A stretch of 36,670 nt of DNA from assembly GCA_002369325.1 (NCBI GenBank), contig DFDU01000112.1, forward strand, positions 1 through 36,670, read 5' to 3'. Origin of the DNA: Lachnospiraceae bacterium UBA3820. GTDB taxonomy: Bacteria; Bacillota; Clostridia; Lachnospirales; Lachnospiraceae. Both the position numbers and the translations under genes were made by a program. The notes below the pieces were generated by a model. That model made no database searches. It had not been told where the DNA came from and worked only from the letters and a program-made list of their open reading frames with translations. Shown here one piece after another: positions 8,434 through 15,832 of this stretch (positions within the stretch are counted from its first letter, which is position 1; each line of letters starts with the position of its first letter).

Positions 8434-9483
8434 ATGAACAAGTTTAAAGGATGGCTGAATGAGATTTTTATTGATGGATTAAGCGGAATGGCGCTTGGAC
8501 TTTTTTCAACGCTTATTATAGGAACCATTATTGCCAAGGTCGGTGATTTGGTCGGAGGCGATATAGGCGCATATCTTATAGCTATAAGCGGATTTGCAAA
8601 ATCCATTACAGGTGCCGGTATCGGTGTCGGTGTTGCATGTAAATTAAAGAGCGGCCCTTTGGTTACTGTATCTGCAGCAGTTTGCGGTATGATAGGTGCA
8701 TTTCCTACGGTTCTTGCTATCGAAGCATTTGGATTGGGTAAGCCGGGTGAGCCTTTAGGCGCATTTGTAGCTGCCATATTTGCTATAAAGCTTGGTAATC
8801 TTGTTGCGGGAAAAACCAAGATTGATATAATTATTACTCCGCTTGTTGCTATATTATCAGGTGCTGCCGTAGGTATATTTGTAGGACCTTATATAAGCAA
8901 ATTTATGAGCTGGCTCGGTGAGCTTGTAAATGTAAATGTAGAAGCACACCCTGTAATCGGTGGTATAATTGTTTCGGTCCTTATGGGTATGATACTTACA
9001 CTTCCTATAAGTTCAGCAGCTATCGGTATTTCGATGAGTATAGGTGGTCTTGCCGCAGGCGCCGCAACCATAGGCTGCTGCTGTAACATGGTTGGCTTTG
9101 CTGTTGCAAGTTATCGTGAAAATAAAATGGGCGGACTTATTGCACAGGGAGTAGGTACATCTATGCTTCAGGTACCGAACATCATCAAGAAGCCTTTAAT
9201 CTGGCTTCCTGCTATTATTTCAAGTGCTATTTTAGGACCGATTGCGTCTGCGGCACTTAAGATGGTAAGCACACCTGTAGGTTCAGGTATGGGCTCTGCC
9301 GGGTTTGTAGGACAGTTCGAAGCCTTCAATGCTATGACTGCTGATGGAATGGGCGGTGCAAAGGCAATGCTTTTGATTTTGTTAATGCACTTTATACTTC
9401 CTGCAATTATCACATTTGCAATTTCAGAGGGAATGAGAAAGCTTAACCTTATTAAGGAAGGCGATATGAAGCTTGAGGTTTAA
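8434..9483 (+). CDS. PTS EIIC-like permease (PfoR family)
   Basis: 349 aa, very hydrophobic, about nine or ten helices, with many Gly/Ala-rich stretches (GAGIGVGVACKL, GMILTLPISSAAIGIS, GGLAAGAATIGCCCNMVGFA). It matches the PTS_EIIC_2/PfoR type of membrane subunit. No EIIA, EIIB or metabolic gene is adjacent, so it cannot be assigned a sugar and may not be part of a working phosphotransferase. PfoR itself was described in Clostridium perfringens as affecting perfringolysin expression, but the mechanism is not established. GGGAG precedes the ATG by about ten bases. It has its own promoter and no neighbour in operon distance downstream. Confidence 0.8.
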   Translation: MNKFKGWLNEIFIDGLSGMALGLFSTLIIGTIIAKVGDLVGGDIGAYLIAISGFAKSITGAGIGVGVACKLKSGPLVTVSAAVCGMIGAFPTVLAIEAFGLGKPGEPLGAFVAAIFAIKLGNLVAGKTKIDIIITPLVAILSGAAVGIFVGPYISKFMSWLGELVNVNVEAHPVIGGIIVSVLMGMILTLPISSAAIGISMSIGGLAAGAATIGCCCNMVGFAVASYRENKMGGLIAQGVGTSMLQVPNIIKKPLIWLPAIISSAILGPIASAALKMVSTPVGSGMGSAGFVGQFEAFNAMTADGMGGAKAMLLILLMHFILPAIITFAISEGMRKLNLIKEGDMKLEV

Positions 9484-9529
9484 AAATTGATATTACCGAC
9501 CTTTATTAATCATAAATGACTTGCCTGAT

Positions 9530-9557
9530 TTGACATATTTGATTTTTTAAGTAAAAT
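9530..9557 (+). promoter_or_regulatory. Promoter of the double-ESTTVL protein gene
   Basis: TTGACA (9530-9535), a 16-bp spacer and TAAAAT (9552-9557), about 37 bp before the ATG at 9594. Its layout and flanks (TTGACATAT, then TATATG after the -10) closely resemble the promoter at 8330. Confidence 0.65.
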
Positions 9558-9593
9558 ATATGTAGTTATAATCATGAAAAGGAGGAATAACCG

Positions 9594-10604
9594 ATGAGTG
9601 ATAAGGTTGAAGAAGTAAAGGATAACTTAGAAGGAAAAGTTGAAGAAGCGGTTACTGATAAAGCAGAAGCAGTTGCGGATAGAGCTGATATAAAAACAGA
9701 GGAAAGTACAACGGTACTTACCGCAGATATGCTTGATGCACAAAGAAGTGAGGAAAGTACAACGGTACTTACTGCAGATATGCTCGGACAAAATCCTGCA
9801 GGACAGGGGGGGATGGTCCCTCCACAGATGAATCCTCAAATGAATCCGCAGATGAATCCACAGATGAATCCGCAAATGAATCCACAGATGAATCCTCAGG
9901 GTCAGAGACCTGTAAACAGAGGAAATGCTCCAAAGGCTAAACCTGCCAAGCCGGCAAAGGCTCCTAAGCAGAAGCAGCCAAAGCAAAAAGACGGAAAAAT
10001 GAGTGGCGGAGTAATAGCATATATAGTTGTATCAATATTGCTTATAATGGGACTCGGAGCAGCTGTTGTCTGGGGATATTTGCATTATAGTAATAAGGTT
10101 GATGAGCTTACAAAGGATAAGGATGAGCTTACTCAGGAGCTTGCAAATGCAAATTCACAGATTGAATCTAATGATGAGGATATAAAGAGTCTTGAAGATG
10201 AAGTTGCATCATTGACAGATTCAAATTCAGAATTACAGGAAACAATTACTAATTACGAGACACAGATAAATGATCTTTCAGCTGCAAACGAGCAGTCTGC
10301 AGGACTTGTGGCATTCTTTAATGCCGAAGCAGGCGGACAGGGCTATGATGACTTCTTTGCAAGCGATACTGTAGTAAATGTTACCGGTGGAAAAGCTTCC
10401 GTAAAGGTATATTATAGTGGTGAGGGTGAATTGGCTGTTCAGGTTGCCGATGGTTCCGTAGTTACGGGTTCATGGGAAGAAGCCGATGAGTCGGGTGTAA
10501 AAACTCTTACGCTTACTGCTGTGGCATCCGGAAGCACAATAGTAACTTTATCCAATGAAGCAAATGATGAAAAAATAGATATTTTTGTAAATGTGGCAAA
10601 CTAA
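9594..10604 (+). CDS. Single-pass membrane protein with two GarA-like phospho-acceptor motifs
   Basis: 336 aa, function unknown. In order: an acidic N-terminus; two copies of ESTTVLTADML (37-47 and 54-64); six MNPQ repeats (79-102); a Pro/Lys-rich stretch; one TM helix (about 139-161); a coiled coil (about 165-235); and a beta-rich C-terminal domain (about 236-336) that reads like a small Ig-like fold. By the positive-inside rule the N-terminus is cytoplasmic and the coiled coil and C-terminal domain are outside. The doubled motif resembles ETTSVFRADFL of mycobacterial GarA and ETTSVFRADLL of OdhI, the Thr phosphorylated by PknB/PknG-type kinases and read by FHA domains. No kinase or FHA protein is in the window. 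A role as a kinase-controlled envelope protein is inference. AAGGAGG precedes the ATG. Confidence 0.8.
   Translation: MSDKVEEVKDNLEGKVEEAVTDKAEAVADRADIKTEESTTVLTADMLDAQRSEESTTVLTADMLGQNPAGQGGMVPPQMNPQMNPQMNPQMNPQMNPQMNPQGQRPVNRGNAPKAKPAKPAKAPKQKQPKQKDGKMSGGVIAYIVVSILLIMGLGAAVVWGYLHYSNKVDELTKDKDELTQELANANSQIESNDEDIKSLEDEVASLTDSNSELQETITNYETQINDLSAANEQSAGLVAFFNAEAGGQGYDDFFASDTVVNVTGGKASVKVYYSGEGELAVQVADGSVVTGSWEEADESGVKTLTLTAVASGSTIVTLSNEANDEKIDIFVNVAN
9699..9785 (+). repeat. Two copies of the EESTTVLTADML coding repeat
   Basis: Copies at 9699-9734 and 9750-9785, a 51-bp period. The two 36-bp copies differ by a single base, so the duplication is recent or selected. Confidence 0.9.
9828..9899 (+). 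repeat. 12-bp tandem repeat encoding six MNPQ units
   Basis: Six consecutive 12-bp units with third-position changes (CCG/CCA/CCT, CAG/CAA). They encode a flexible Met/Asn/Pro/Gln linker on the cytoplasmic side of the membrane protein. Confidence 0.9.
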
Positions 10605-10630
10605 AAAACAAAAAAAGCAAATATAAAATT

Positions 10631-10662
10631 AAGGTCTTCTCGAAAAGGAGAAGACCTTTTTA
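10631..10662. terminator. Intrinsic terminator
   Basis: An 11-bp stem AAGGTCTTCTC (10631-10641) pairs with 10648-10658 over a 6-nt loop and is followed by TTTTTATA. It separates the membrane-protein gene from the convergent gltX and may act in both directions. Confidence 0.85.
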
Positions 10663-10716
10663 TATTGCATAATTATTATCGGTTTATTCATTGTATGATT
10701 TTTGCGCTATGTTATT

Positions 10717-12165
10717 TTAACTTAATTTATTTATAGCGGCTTTGATTCTCGCGATTGACTCTTCTTTTCCGAGAAGGGCCATAAGCTCGGTTGCTCCGCC
10801 CGGAGTAGCCTGCTTTCCCGATACTGCGGTTCTTAAAGGCCACATAACGAAACCTGTTTTGTATTCGTGCGCCTCACCGAAAGCCTTGAGACATTCAAAA
10901 AGTGAATCGTTATCAAATGCTTCCTGTGCTTCGAGAACCGGAAGAACCTCCTGTAAAAGTGTAAGTGAATTTTCAGGATTGGTTTTCATTTTCTTATGTG
11001 TATATAATTCATTATCATATTCCGGTACTGCCTCAAGGAAATCAATCTGATCCTTTATGTCAGGAAATACTTCTATTCTTGTTTTAACCATTGCAGCAAT
11101 CTTTTTGTAATCCAAAGGCTTGCTGATAGTTTCTTTTATATACGGAAGAGCCATTTCGTAGAATTTATCATCATCCATGGCTTTAATATATTCACCGTTC
11201 ATCCATTTGAGCTTGGTCATATCAAGAACTGCCGGAGATTTTGACATATTCTTGTAGTTGAAGACTTTAACAAGCTCATCCAGGGAATATATTTCCTGAT
11301 TATCTTCCGGACACCAGCCAAGAAGTGCCACAAAATTTACGATAGCTTCGGTTAAAAATCCCTGCTCAAGCAAATCCTCAAATGAAGAATGTCCCGAACG
11401 CTTGCTTAACTTCTTATGCTCTTCATCGGTTATAAGAGGGCAGTGAATATATACAGGAACCTCCCAGCCGAAGGCTTCATAGAGTCTGTTATATTTCGGT
11501 GAAGACGAAAGATACTCATTTCCTCTTACTACATGAGTGATTCCCATAAGGTGGTCATCGACAACATTTGCAAAATTGTAAGTCGGAAAACCGTCTGATT
11601 TGATCAAAATCATATCGTCCAATTCTTCATTTGAAACAGTGATATCTCCGTAGAGCTCATCTTTAAATGTTGTGGTTCCTTCCAATGGATTGTTTTGCCT
11701 TATAACATAAGGTTTTCCGGCCTTGAGATTTGCCTCGATTTCTTCCTTGGAAAGATTAAGACAATGCTTGTCATATCGGCTTATGGTCTTTCCTTCGAGT
11801 TCGGTTGTAAGGGTTGCAAGGCGTTCCTCGTCACAGAAACAGTAATATGCTTCGCCCTTTTCGATAAGCTTTTTTGCATATTCAAGATATATACCCTTTG
11901 CCTGCCTTTCACTTTGAACATAAGGACCGAATCCGCCGTCCTTATCAGGTCCCTCATCATGGATAAGTCCTGTTTTTTGTAATGTTCTGTATATAATGTC
12001 TACAGCACCTTCTACCTCACGCACCTGATCCGTGTCTTCAATTCTTAAAATAAAATCTCCGCCTTCATGCTTTGCTATAAGATATGCGTAAAGAGCGGTT
12101 CTTAAATTTCCGACATGCATTCTTCCGGTTGGACTTGGTGCAAATCGTGTTCTGATTTTTCCCAT
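10717..12165 (-). CDS. gltX: Glutamyl-tRNA synthetase
   Basis: 482 aa, the normal length. This class I aminoacyl-tRNA synthetase charges tRNA-Glu (and tRNA-Gln where GatCAB is used) with glutamate in the cytoplasm. The HIGH-equivalent is H17-V-G-N20 within FAPSPTGRMHVGN, the KMSKS loop is K252-L-S-K-R256, and RIEDTDQ (41-47) is the family signature. The Cys pair C-F-C near 110 and the downstream YDKHC suggest a zinc site in the acceptor-binding domain. The C-terminal helical anticodon-binding region is complete. AGAAGGAG precedes the ATG. It is monocistronic, with an extended -10 promoter upstream, and its 3' end faces a bidirectional terminator. No T-box leader is seen. Confidence 0.97.
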   Translation of the reverse strand: MGKIRTRFAPSPTGRMHVGNLRTALYAYLIAKHEGGDFILRIEDTDQVREVEGAVDIIYRTLQKTGLIHDEGPDKDGGFGPYVQSERQAKGIYLEYAKKLIEKGEAYYCFCDEERLATLTTELEGKTISRYDKHCLNLSKEEIEANLKAGKPYVIRQNNPLEGTTTFKDELYGDITVSNEELDDMILIKSDGFPTYNFANVVDDHLMGITHVVRGNEYLSSSPKYNRLYEAFGWEVPVYIHCPLITDEEHKKLSKRSGHSSFEDLLEQGFLTEAIVNFVALLGWCPEDNQEIYSLDELVKVFNYKNMSKSPAVLDMTKLKWMNGEYIKAMDDDKFYEMALPYIKETISKPLDYKKIAAMVKTRIEVFPDIKDQIDFLEAVPEYDNELYTHKKMKTNPENSLTLLQEVLPVLEAQEAFDNDSLFECLKAFGEAHEYKTGFVMWPLRTAVSGKQATPGGATELMALLGKEESIARIKAAINKLS

Positions 12166-12220
12166 TTTTTTCTCCTTCTATTATAGTGAATTTATTATAT
12201 TTTCCTAAATATCTTTATGA

Positions 12221-12249
12221 ATTATAGCAAAGTAAAATTCAATTTACAA
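12221..12249 (-). promoter_or_regulatory. Promoter of gltX
   Basis: On the minus strand, TTGTAA (12249-12244), a 17-bp spacer and TATAAT (12226-12221) preceded by TGC, an extended -10. The leader to the ATG is about 50 nt, too short for a T-box. Confidence 0.65.
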
Positions 12250-12319
12250 GTTATAGATATTGATTATTTTGTTTTTTTTTAGTATACTTGTAAGGTATGG
12301 TTTTTTACTTACAGACTTT

Positions 12320-12347
12320 TTGACATTTATATAACATTCGATAATTT
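12320..12347 (+). promoter_or_regulatory. Possible promoter of the acidic membrane-protein gene
   Basis: A consensus TTGACA (12320-12325) lies 16 bp before a weak TAATTT (12342-12347), ahead of the ATG at 12374. The -35 is convincing, the -10 less so. Confidence 0.45.
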
Positions 12348-12373
12348 TTGAAAAAAGGTTGGTTGATTTTAAA

Positions 12374-13573
12374 ATGAGCGATTCGGTTGTTTCAATGATA
12401 TTTTTGGGAGTTCTGGGAGTGCTTTTTTTACTGTTGGTTGTGCTTACCATTGTATTGATAGTTACAAGAAAAAAGAATAATGAAGAGGATTATGAAGAGG
12501 ATTATTCTGATGAAGAATATGATGATGGCCAATATTCGGAAGAATATGAGGGTGAATACGAAGAAAGTACTGATGAAGAGTATTCAGATGAAGAGTATGC
12601 AGACGAAGGATATGCCGACGAAACATATGATGAAGAATATGCTGACGAGTATGAAGAAAATGAAGCTTCCGTTGAGACTTCGGACGATGTTTTAAATGAA
12701 AATGAAGAAAAAACCGATATTTTAGCATCAAACGCACCGGTATCGGAAGAACCGGATATAGAAAATAATATTGATGATGTAAATTCGGAAAAAACAATTG
12801 ATATTTCGGACGTTGTAAATAAAGTAAAGGCAGCAAATAAAGCCAAAACGGCAGAGGTTTCAAATGCTCAGGAGGCTTCAGATGCTCCGGAGGCTTCTCA
12901 ACCTGAGAAAACAGAAGTTGCAGCAGTTGCCGAGAATCTTGATAATTATATTGATTCGGCATTTGCACCTTATACGCCGGATGAGAGCCTGTCAAATGAA
13001 GCAATTATGGCTTCGGTCAGAGAAGCGGAAGAGATATCCGAGGCTGTTATGTACGGTAAGCCTGATGCCGAGGCTATATTTGGTTTGAGTGATCAATTGG
13101 ATTCATACAGCAAGAAAAAAACAGTTAAGAAATCAACAGTTTCAAGCAGCGAGGACTTTTATTGGTATAACAAGATGGATGTGGCAGAAAAGCCTTCGTA
13201 TAAGACTAAGGAGATGTATTATCATTATTTCAATGTACCTAAGGACTGTATAGAAGACCTTTTGGTGGAAATGTATGATTGCGCTCTTGTAAGAACCGAA
13301 GAGATAAGATATATAGCTTACGGAATTGAGCCTAAGGCAGTGTCCATAAAAGATATTCTGTCGGAAGGAAATTATTATTATTCCGATCAGCCTAAGAAGA
13401 AAGAACCATTACCGCAGGATTTGATCAAGATATATGAAAAATGGTGCGGATATGTTGATAAGCTTTTGGACAAGATAGAGATACATGCCGATGAATTTAC
13501 AATCCAGGAAATCAGAAGATTATTATGCGAATTCGGACGTAATGACGTAGATGTGCTTATTGAGGGTAAATAA
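12374..13573 (+). CDS. Acidic, tyrosine-rich single-pass membrane protein
   Basis: 399 aa from the ATG at 12374, with AAGGTTGG about ten bases upstream. A TTG at 12359 would sit on top of the AAAAAAGG site and is not used. One TM helix (about 8-30) is followed by RKK, so the tail is cytoplasmic. Residues 37-96 are almost entirely Glu/Asp/Tyr with an irregular DEEYADE-like repeat, giving a very high negative charge. A Glu/Ala/Ser-rich linker leads to a more ordered region (about 265-399) with several aromatic and helical stretches (EMYYHYFNVPKDCIEDLLVEMYD, then YEKWCGYVDKLLDKIEIH). I do not recognise this domain. The architecture suggests a membrane-tethered cytoplasmic adaptor, but no function can be assigned. 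Confidence 0.75.
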   Translation: MSDSVVSMIFLGVLGVLFLLLVVLTIVLIVTRKKNNEEDYEEDYSDEEYDDGQYSEEYEGEYEESTDEEYSDEEYADEGYADETYDEEYADEYEENEASVETSDDVLNENEEKTDILASNAPVSEEPDIENNIDDVNSEKTIDISDVVNKVKAANKAKTAEVSNAQEASDAPEASQPEKTEVAAVAENLDNYIDSAFAPYTPDESLSNEAIMASVREAEEISEAVMYGKPDAEAIFGLSDQLDSYSKKKTVKKSTVSSSEDFYWYNKMDVAEKPSYKTKEMYYHYFNVPKDCIEDLLVEMYDCALVRTEEIRYIAYGIEPKAVSIKDILSEGNYYYSDQPKKKEPLPQDLIKIYEKWCGYVDKLLDKIEIHADEFTIQEIRRLLCEFGRNDVDVLIEGK

Positions 13574-13579
13574 AAAAGA

Positions 13580-13623
13580 CCATATTATATATAATGCTCA
13601 TGTGGACATTATATATAATATGG
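13580..13623. terminator. Bidirectional terminator hairpin
   Basis: A perfect 17-bp AT-rich stem (13580-13596 with 13607-13623) with a 10-nt loop lies between the acidic membrane protein and the convergent DtxR-type gene. Runs of A precede it and T-rich sequence follows. Confidence 0.75.
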
Positions 13624-13640
13624 CTTTAATATTTTAATAA

Positions 13641-14012
13641 TTATGATTTGGAATTAACATAATGCTTTTTTATTGCTTCAAAGGTTTCATCACTTAAATC
13701 ATGTTCGATTTTGCAGGCATCCTTTAAAGCTGTCTCAGGCGTTACACCAAGTGAGATGAGCATGGATGAAAGGATTTTGTGTCGTTCATATATTTTTTCG
13801 GCTATTTTAAGACCTGCATCGGTTAATGAAAGATGTCCCTTTTCGTTAATATTTACATAGCCGTTTTCACGCAGATTCTTAAGATATACGCTGACACTCG
13901 GTTTTGAAATACCAAGATGATTAACAATATCTATTGCACGAACATGTCCTTTTTGCTCGCTTATTATTAAGATGGATTCCAAATAGTCTTCCGCAGATTC
14001 TTGTATCTTCAT
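13641..14012 (-). CDS. DtxR/MntR-family metal-dependent repressor
   Basis: 123 aa from the ATG at 14012, which has GGGGTGA about six bases upstream. An ATG at 14036 coincides with the TATAAT promoter element and cannot be the start. Residues 1-65 are a winged helix (ISKPSVSVYLKNLRENG is the recognition region). The rest is the dimerisation and metal-binding domain. The predicted primary metal ligands are D9, E12, H78, C100, E103 and H104. Asp at the first position is as in manganese sensor MntR, while Cys at C100 is as in iron sensor DtxR, so the metal cannot be called from sequence. The SH3-like tail of DtxR is absent, as in MntR. A dyad in its own promoter points to autoregulation. No metal transporter gene is adjacent. 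Confidence 0.88.
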   Translation of the reverse strand: MKIQESAEDYLESILIISEQKGHVRAIDIVNHLGISKPSVSVYLKNLRENGYVNINEKGHLSLTDAGLKIAEKIYERHKILSSMLISLGVTPETALKDACKIEHDLSDETFEAIKKHYVNSKS

Positions 14013-14037
14013 AAGTTCACCCCATACTTTTGTCATA

Positions 14038-14063
14038 TTATAAAACGATAAATCGTGATATAA
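14038..14063 (-). promoter_or_regulatory. Dyad in the DtxR-type gene promoter, probable operator
   Basis: An interrupted inverted repeat centred near 14050: TTATA (14038-14042) with TATAA (14059-14063), and ACGAT (14045-14049) with ATCGT (14052-14056). It covers the minus-strand -10 TATAAT (14042-14037) and the spacer region, where a bound repressor would block RNA polymerase. The -35 is poor. Confidence 0.55.
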
Positions 14064-14115
14064 GGAATTATATCATATAACATTATATTTTTCAAATAGA
14101 GGATATTTAACGAAA

Positions 14116-14973
14116 ATGAAAGAGAACAATTATAGAAAAAAATTAATATTCATCCCGCTTTTGTTATTAGCGATGTGTCTGGTTTCCTGCGAAAAGAAGA
14201 ATAAAGTGCCGGAATTTGCCGATGACTTATTTGTGAAACTTTCATATGAGCCGGCAAATAGTGATGATATTGAAAAAACATATAAGTTAAATATTGAAAT
14301 TTACCGGGACGGAACCGTGCGTATCTATGCCAATGAATTTTTAAAGTGGTACGGAAAGGATGTGCCCGGGATTCAGACATCAACCATATCGCCGGAAGAT
14401 GAAAAAAAGATAGAGAAAATGATAATTGATGAGGATCTGTATCATTTACAAAGAGATGTCGGAAATAAAACCGATATGGAGGGAATAAGAAAGACATTAA
14501 CGGTTTATACGAAGGAAGAAGAGTATTCCGTTTACGGTATAAATCCTTCCAACAAAAGCTTTAATAAGGTTTATGACTTCATTTACGAGCTTACCTTTGA
14601 GAAAACGGCAACTTATATTACGAAAATCGACGAAATACAAAGAAAAGGTGCCGAAAATGATGTGGGCTTGTATATAAAAGATAATTTCGGAAATATTGTT
14701 TTTGTAAAGGAAGATATAAAGGATATTTATTCCGAATCGGAAGCAGTAGTTATAGAATTAAATGAAGAAAAGGCAAAGGAACTCGAAGATATGACATCTA
14801 ATATTGACGAGGAAATGATTTTAAGCTTTAGTCTTTATAACGATAATGAATTTATAATTATGTTGGTTGCTTATCATGGAACAACAGACGGAAAGATATA
14901 TGTCTCCAACAGTTTCGGAAATGAAGATGAAATGAATGAATTTATACAAAACTTAAAAGAAGGTTTAGAATAA
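14116..14973 (+). CDS. Lipoprotein of unknown function
   Basis: 285 aa. A basic N-terminus, a hydrophobic stretch (10-21) and the lipobox L22-V-S-C25 mark a lipoprotein exported by Sec and anchored at Cys25. The mature part has two similar halves of mixed alpha/beta character (VKLSYEPANSDDIEKTYKLNIEIYRDG... and the later IELNEEKAKELEDMTSN...), with no catalytic motif visible. The pattern of a short strand-rich domain scanning YRDGTVRIYA resembles small extracytoplasmic binding domains, but no family is recognised. It is divergent from the DtxR-type regulator, so the metal-responsive dyad between them might also affect it; that is only positional. The ribosome binding site (AGAGGA) is distant from the ATG, so the start is slightly uncertain. 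Confidence 0.75.
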   Translation: MKENNYRKKLIFIPLLLLAMCLVSCEKKNKVPEFADDLFVKLSYEPANSDDIEKTYKLNIEIYRDGTVRIYANEFLKWYGKDVPGIQTSTISPEDEKKIEKMIIDEDLYHLQRDVGNKTDMEGIRKTLTVYTKEEEYSVYGINPSNKSFNKVYDFIYELTFEKTATYITKIDEIQRKGAENDVGLYIKDNFGNIVFVKEDIKDIYSESEAVVIELNEEKAKELEDMTSNIDEEMILSFSLYNDNEFIIMLVAYHGTTDGKIYVSNSFGNEDEMNEFIQNLKEGLE

Positions 14974-15000
14974 ATTAAGATTTGCAGAATGATATGTGTA

Positions 15001-15028
15001 TTGACATTTTTTGTATCTTGGTTACAAT
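15001..15028 (+). promoter_or_regulatory. Promoter of the glmU-pth-mfd operon
   Basis: TTGACA (15001-15006), a 16-bp spacer and TACAAT (15023-15028), about 40 bp before the ATG at 15069. Confidence 0.7.
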
Positions 15029-15038
15029 ATTATTGTAA
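15022..15038. promoter_or_regulatory. Perfect 17-bp palindrome over the -10 and start region
   Basis: TTACAATATTATTGTAA is a perfect 8-1-8 inverted repeat that covers the -10 of the glmU promoter and reaches about the transcription start. It has the size and place of a repressor site. It does not match the PerR, Zur or Rex consensus I know, so the regulator is unnamed. Confidence 0.5.
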
Positions 15039-15068
15039 TATTTTTATTTCGGAGGATGAGGATATTAT

Positions 15069-15818
15069 ATGAACAACGGTTTAAAAGCGGTTATTTTGGC
15101 AGCGGGTAAGGGGACAAGGATGAATTCCGAACTGCCGAAGGTTATCCATAAATGTGACGGACACCCTATGGTGCATTATGTTATAGAGGCAGCAAAGGAT
15201 GCAGGTGCAAGGGATGTCTGTGTTATAGTCGGTTATAAGGCTCTCGAAACTAAAAATGCGATTTATGACGTGGTTGATTACAGGATTCAGAGAGAGCAAC
15301 TTGGAACCGGTCATGCCGTAAAATGCGCAAGTGACTTTATTGGTACCGAAGGTGATGTAATAGTTCTCTGCGGAGATACACCGCTTATAAGGGGAACGAC
15401 GCTTGCAAGACTTGTAGAGCTTCATAAAAAGCTTGCAAACGGTGTAACCGTTTTATCTGCTGTAGTTGAGGATTCTACCGGTTATGGAAGAATAGTAAGA
15501 GATGAGCAAAACGGATTTGTAAAAATAGTTGAACAAAAGGATGCCACCGAAGAAGAAAAGCAGATAAAGGAAATCAATTCCGGTATGTATATTTTTAATG
15601 CGGAGGCACTTGCGGCAAGTCTTGAACTGTTGAATAACAATAATGCCGCAGGCGAATATTATCTTACCGATACCATTGCCCTTATCAAAAAGATAGGTTT
15701 AAGAGTATCGGCTATGCCGCTTAAGGGCGAGGATGTAAACGACATCATGGGTGTTAATACCCAGGAACAGCTAAAAAAAGCGGAAGAGATAATGATAGCC
15801 CGTAAGAATAACAGCTAA
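15069..15818 (+). CDS. glmU: GlmU-like uridyltransferase, N-terminal domain only
   Basis: 249 aa. It matches the pyrophosphorylase domain of GlmU, which makes UDP-GlcNAc from UTP and GlcNAc-1-phosphate for peptidoglycan synthesis. Visible motifs: LAAGKGTRM (nucleotide binding, 10-18), PKVIHK, QLGTGHAV, GDTPLI with the metal-binding Asp, EINSGMY, and GEYYLTD. Full GlmU is about 450-460 aa because of a C-terminal left-handed beta-helix acetyltransferase; this protein ends cleanly after the linker helix, with no frameshifted remnant downstream. The acetyl transfer to glucosamine-1-phosphate must be done by another protein, or this enzyme uses another sugar phosphate. First gene of an operon with pth (14-nt gap) and mfd. 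GGAGGATGAGG lies upstream of the ATG. Confidence 0.85.
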   Translation: MNNGLKAVILAAGKGTRMNSELPKVIHKCDGHPMVHYVIEAAKDAGARDVCVIVGYKALETKNAIYDVVDYRIQREQLGTGHAVKCASDFIGTEGDVIVLCGDTPLIRGTTLARLVELHKKLANGVTVLSAVVEDSTGYGRIVRDEQNGFVKIVEQKDATEEEKQIKEINSGMYIFNAEALAASLELLNNNNAAGEYYLTDTIALIKKIGLRVSAMPLKGEDVNDIMGVNTQEQLKKAEEIMIARKNNS

Positions 15819-15832
15819 AGGGTATTTGTTTT

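Noticed and set aside
8061..8819. Minus-strand reading frame of 252 codons.
   Set aside because: It spans the end of the subtilase gene, its promoter region and the start of the EIIC gene, all well supported on the plus strand; no family resemblance.
9594..9986. Minus-strand frame rich in HLRIHLWI repeats.
   Set aside because: It is only the complement of the MNPQ repeat.
12166..12373. T-box or other riboswitch before gltX.
   Set aside because: The promoter at 12221-12249 leaves a leader of about 50 nt, and no specifier or antiterminator structure is seen.
13580..13623. Operator or small RNA at the long AT palindrome.
   Set aside because: It sits between two convergent gene ends with A and T runs outside, which fits a bidirectional terminator.
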